From the NCBI RefSeq assembly GCF_023093535.1, contig NZ_CP095757.1:1736001-1800000 (forward strand): a stretch of 64,000 nucleotides of DNA, written 5' to 3'. Position numbers and translations under genes: made by a program. The notes below the pieces were generated by a model. It ran no database searches. It was given only the letters and a program-made list of their open reading frames with translations, and had not been told where the DNA came from. This DNA comes from Halovivax limisalsi (GTDB taxonomy: Archaea > Halobacteriota > Halobacteria > Halobacteriales > Natrialbaceae). Below, piece by piece: positions 61,469 through 64,000 of this stretch. Each line of letters opens with the position of its first letter. Position 1 is the first letter of the stretch.

Positions 61469-62776
61469 ATGATCGAGCCGACGGATCGCGAGCCGAACCG
61501 GGCCGTGTGGCGGTTCTACGCCTACCGGGTGAGCGTCTCGAACGGCTTCTACCTGCCCGTCAGCGTGGTTTACCTGCAGCAGGTGCGCGGATTCGCTCTC
61601 GGCGATATCGGCTTCGTCATGGGCGCCTTTTCCGTGGCGATGGTGCTCGCGGAGATTCCGACGGGGTACGTCGGCGATCGGCTCAGCAGACCGCACTGTC
61701 TCCTCCTCGGAAACACGATAATTGCGACGTTCATGGCCGCCTACACGGTCGTCGAGACGCCGCTCGCGTACGCCGCGCTCCACGCGTTCTGGGCCGTCGG
61801 CTGGGCGTTTCGTTCGGGCACGGCGGACGCGTGGCTCTACGAACTCCTCGCGAGGGCGGGCGAGGCCGACGAGTTCACTCGCGTTCGGGGGCGCGCGACG
61901 ACGGTCGAGCTGGGATTCGAAGCGGTTACGGCCGCGGCCGCGGGCCTGCTCGTCACCCTCGGCTGGTCGCTCCCCTTCCTGGCCAACGCGCTCGTCGCGG
62001 TGCTCGGAATCCCGCTGTTGCTCACCGCGCCGCGCTCGCGCCAGACGGCAGCCGCGGCAACCGACTCGGACGCGATAGCCGAGCGAGCGACCGACCCGGA
62101 CGCGACGGATGCGGGAGCCGACGCGCCCGCCACGGAGCCGTTCACCACTCGCGAGGCGCTCCGGTCGCTCCGGGCGCTGATCGTCCGCACCGATATCCGG
62201 TGGTTCGTCGCCTACGCGGGCCTGTTCTCGGTGCTGTACCAGGTCGTCCGGGTGTTCGAGCAACCCGGCCTCGAATCGGTCGGGATCCCGGTCGCCGGCT
62301 TTGGGCTGCTCTACGCCGCGTTCAAACTCGTCTCCGGGGCCGCGGCGGCGACCGCGGGGTGGATTCGCGATCGACTGGGCGTCCGGCTGACGTACACCCT
62401 CCTCGTCCCGATCTACGGCGTCGCGTCTGTCGCCCTTGCGATCACGCCGCTCGCGCTCGTCCCGCTCTTTTTCGCCAATCGCGGCATCAAGGCCGTCATC
62501 CGGCCGATACGGAACCAGTACCTGAACGACCGAATCGAGGACGCCGGCCGAGCGACGATCCTCTCGGGGGTGTCGATGATCCTCATGCTTTCCGGTGGCG
62601 CGGCGAAACTGCTCGTCGGTGCGCTGGCCGACGCGGTGGGACTGGTCCCCGTGCTGGCCGCCGGCGGCGTCCTCGTCGTCGCCTCGGCCGTCGGCTTGCT
62701 CTCCGTCACGTCCCCGTTCGGCGAGTCCGTCTCGGACCGGGTCGAACCGCCCGTCGATCCGGATCCGGGCGACTGA
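61469..62776 (+). CDS. MFS transporter
   Basis: A 435-residue membrane protein with twelve predicted helices. The loop 2-3 signature is ETPTGYVGDRLSRPH-like (EIPTGYVGDRLSRPHCLLLG, about 68-87). A Pro/Asp-rich central loop of about 35 residues (ATDSDAIAERATDPDATD) separates the two halves. The ATG at 61469 is at the start of the conserved region RFYAYRVSVSNGFYLP. The substrate is unknown. It is downstream of the MATE gene, with a 257-bp gap, so it is likely a separate unit. Confidence 0.9.
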   Translation: MIEPTDREPNRAVWRFYAYRVSVSNGFYLPVSVVYLQQVRGFALGDIGFVMGAFSVAMVLAEIPTGYVGDRLSRPHCLLLGNTIIATFMAAYTVVETPLAYAALHAFWAVGWAFRSGTADAWLYELLARAGEADEFTRVRGRATTVELGFEAVTAAAAGLLVTLGWSLPFLANALVAVLGIPLLLTAPRSRQTAAAATDSDAIAERATDPDATDAGADAPATEPFTTREALRSLRALIVRTDIRWFVAYAGLFSVLYQVVRVFEQPGLESVGIPVAGFGLLYAAFKLVSGAAAATAGWIRDRLGVRLTYTLLVPIYGVASVALAITPLALVPLFFANRGIKAVIRPIRNQYLNDRIEDAGRATILSGVSMILMLSGGAAKLLVGALADAVGLVPVLAAGGVLVVASAVGLLSVTSPFGESVSDRVEPPVDPDPGD

Positions 62777-62905
62777 TCCCCGCGGTGCCGTCGCCGACCG
62801 ACCGGCCCGACGGTCGCACCGATCGGACGCAATGTCGGACCCACCGGTACGGGTGAGCCGGAGCGCGCCGCAAGGATTAGGGGTCCGTCTCACAACGCCT
62901 CACTC

Positions 62906-63808
62906 GTGACCCCCGACGACACGTCCGACCCGGACCCGGCTGGTTCGGACCCGTTCGCGCTCGTCGGCAACGAGATCAGGGCGGCCATCGTCCGGGAACT
63001 CGGCGGCTCCGACGTGCGCGGCGGGCCACCGGTGGCGTTCTCCGACCTCCGGGACCGAGTCGACGTCGACGTCAGGAGCAGCCAGTTCAACTACCACCTC
63101 GGCCAGCTCGTCGGTCACTTCGTCGAGCGAACCGACGCGGGCTATCGCATCCGTCCCGAAGGGCGCGTCCTCTACCAGGCGCTGTCGGCGGGCTCGTTCG
63201 ATCGCCGGGTCAGCGAGTCGAGAGCGGCCGCGGGCTTCGACTGTCACTACTGCGAAGCGCCCGTCGACGCGGTCGTTCACGAGGGCGAACTTCGGATCCA
63301 GTGTCCCGACTGCGACTACCGATACGACGTCACGACCGTTCCGCCGGGGATCGACGCGGCGGCCGACCTCGACCTCGACGGGATCGCCCGCTTTACCCAC
63401 CAGATCCACCTCGCGTTCGCCCGCGGCGTCTGTCCGACCTGCGGCCGCCAGCCGACCGCGACGGTGCTCGAACCCGAAGAGACGCCGTTTTCCACGGACG
63501 ACCGCCGGGTCGTCTCCGCCTACCTCCGCTGTCAAAATTGCGACGACGCGCGCTACCTGTCGATCGGCGAGGCCGTCCTGGCCGACGCGACACTGCGCGC
63601 GTTCTGTCACGACCACGGCCTCGACGTCCTGACGACCCCGCTCTGGGAACTCGAGTTCGCCGCGACCGACCGCACCGTCACCGTCGAGTCCCGCGACCCG
63701 TGGCGACTCTCGCTCGTCGTGGCTCTCGACGACGAGCGACTGAAGCTCGTCGTCGACGGCGACCTAACGGTACTCGATCGCAACCGCGAGCGGATCGAGG
63801 ATGCGTGA
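62906..63808 (+). CDS. ArsR-type winged-helix regulator with zinc ribbons (DUF7351-like)
   Basis: A 300-residue protein. The N-terminal ArsR-like winged helix spans about 15-95 (FALVGNEIRAAIVRELGG, SSQFNYHLGQLVGHFVERTD). A zinc ribbon (CHYCEAPVDA and CPDCDYRYD, about 113-140) and a second pair (CPTCGRQ, about 177-183; CQNCDDARY, about 211-219) follow, then a C-terminal beta-rich domain (WRLSLVVALDDERLKLVV). It is a conserved haloarchaeal regulator architecture; ligand and targets are unknown. The GTG at 62906 starts the family-like acidic N-terminus. Confidence 0.83.
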   Translation: MTPDDTSDPDPAGSDPFALVGNEIRAAIVRELGGSDVRGGPPVAFSDLRDRVDVDVRSSQFNYHLGQLVGHFVERTDAGYRIRPEGRVLYQALSAGSFDRRVSESRAAAGFDCHYCEAPVDAVVHEGELRIQCPDCDYRYDVTTVPPGIDAAADLDLDGIARFTHQIHLAFARGVCPTCGRQPTATVLEPEETPFSTDDRRVVSAYLRCQNCDDARYLSIGEAVLADATLRAFCHDHGLDVLTTPLWELEFAATDRTVTVESRDPWRLSLVVALDDERLKLVVDGDLTVLDRNRERIEDA

Positions 63809-63859
63809 CGTCGCGGTCGACCCGGACCGTTTTGGTGGCCCGGGAGTCAATTCGCGTAC

Positions 63860-64000
63860 GTGAAACGCGCCTCGCTCGCGGACGAACGCGAAACTGGACC
63901 CGAATCCGCACGCGGAGACGGCTCCAAATCGACTGCGGACTCGTCGACGAAATCGCCGTCCCTCGTTCGCCGGACGCTTTCGACCGCACTCGATACGTCG
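63860..64000 (+). CDS. Start of a truncated gene at the window edge
   Basis: A GTG at 63860 opens a frame that continues through the right edge (47 codons visible). The visible part is polar with several Ser, Thr and Lys (MKRASLADERETGPES) and then RRTLSTALDTS. It may be the cytoplasmic N-terminus of a longer protein. No domain can be recognised from this piece, and the frame itself is only modestly supported. Confidence 0.4.
   Translation, partial: MKRASLADERETGPESARGDGSKSTADSSTKSPSLVRRTLSTALDTS

Overview
This window is a GC-rich, gene-dense haloarchaeal chromosome segment (class Halobacteria). The evidence is the highly acidic proteome, haloarchaeal information-processing genes (L44e, S27e, aIF2-alpha, Nop10, a tRNA gene with the features of an initiator tRNA-Met), twin-arginine signals on exported proteins, many leaderless genes with a TATA-like element about 25-30 bp before the start codon, and numerous small conserved haloarchaeal membrane proteins. 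I cannot name the genus.

Layout. 1-6.6 kb: small regulators (Lrp/AsnC, winged helix), a NAD kinase-like protein, an AbrB-PhoU phosphate regulator, SRPBCC and nitrilase proteins. 7.1-18.6 kb: carbon metabolism (aldehyde dehydrogenase, acyl-CoA dehydrogenase, glutamate dehydrogenase, CitE-type lyase, MaoC hydratase, a secreted PepX/CocE hydrolase) with a RIO-like kinase and a winged-helix regulator. 18.7-20.9 kb: the compact translation operon L44e-S27e-aIF2-alpha-Nop10-PAC2 on the minus strand. 21.7-26.0 kb: an AT-rich islet beginning at tRNA-Met and ending at a degenerate copy of the tRNA 3' end; it carries one 891-residue exported protein with PKD/Ig-like repeats and a decayed IS6-type transposase. 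26.6-33.3 kb: a complete peptide-type ABC transporter operon (+). 33.4-41.3 kb: housekeeping genes (purine phosphoribosyltransferase-like, CoaBC, SDR, FAD protein, M42 peptidase, small membrane proteins). 41.3-49.1 kb: a second complete peptide-type ABC operon (-). 49.4-52.5 kb: thiolase/DUF35 pair, and MeaB GTPase with the B12-binding methylmalonyl-CoA mutase subunit. 52.8-64 kb: HD protein, DoxX, LysE exporter, topoisomerase I, a penicillin-binding-type serine hydrolase, MATE and MFS transporters, a zinc-ribbon winged-helix regulator and a truncated gene at the edge.

How the genes fit together. The two ABC operons, the exported hydrolase and the M42 peptidase suggest a peptide-using heterotroph. 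Glutamate dehydrogenase, the CitE-type lyase, MaoC, acyl-CoA dehydrogenase, thiolase and the mutase/MeaB pair fit acyl-CoA and propionate/methylmalonyl-CoA metabolism, possibly the haloarchaeal methylaspartate cycle (inference; glutamate mutase, methylaspartate ammonia-lyase and malate synthase are not in the window).

Most unusual signals: (1) both solute-binding lipoproteins look circularly permuted relative to the usual SBP_bac_5 order, at two different break points; (2) the transporter ATPases and one permease carry large insertions or extensions; (3) the tRNA-flanked AT-rich islet with an orphan repeat protein. No CRISPR array, rRNA or complete mobile element was seen.
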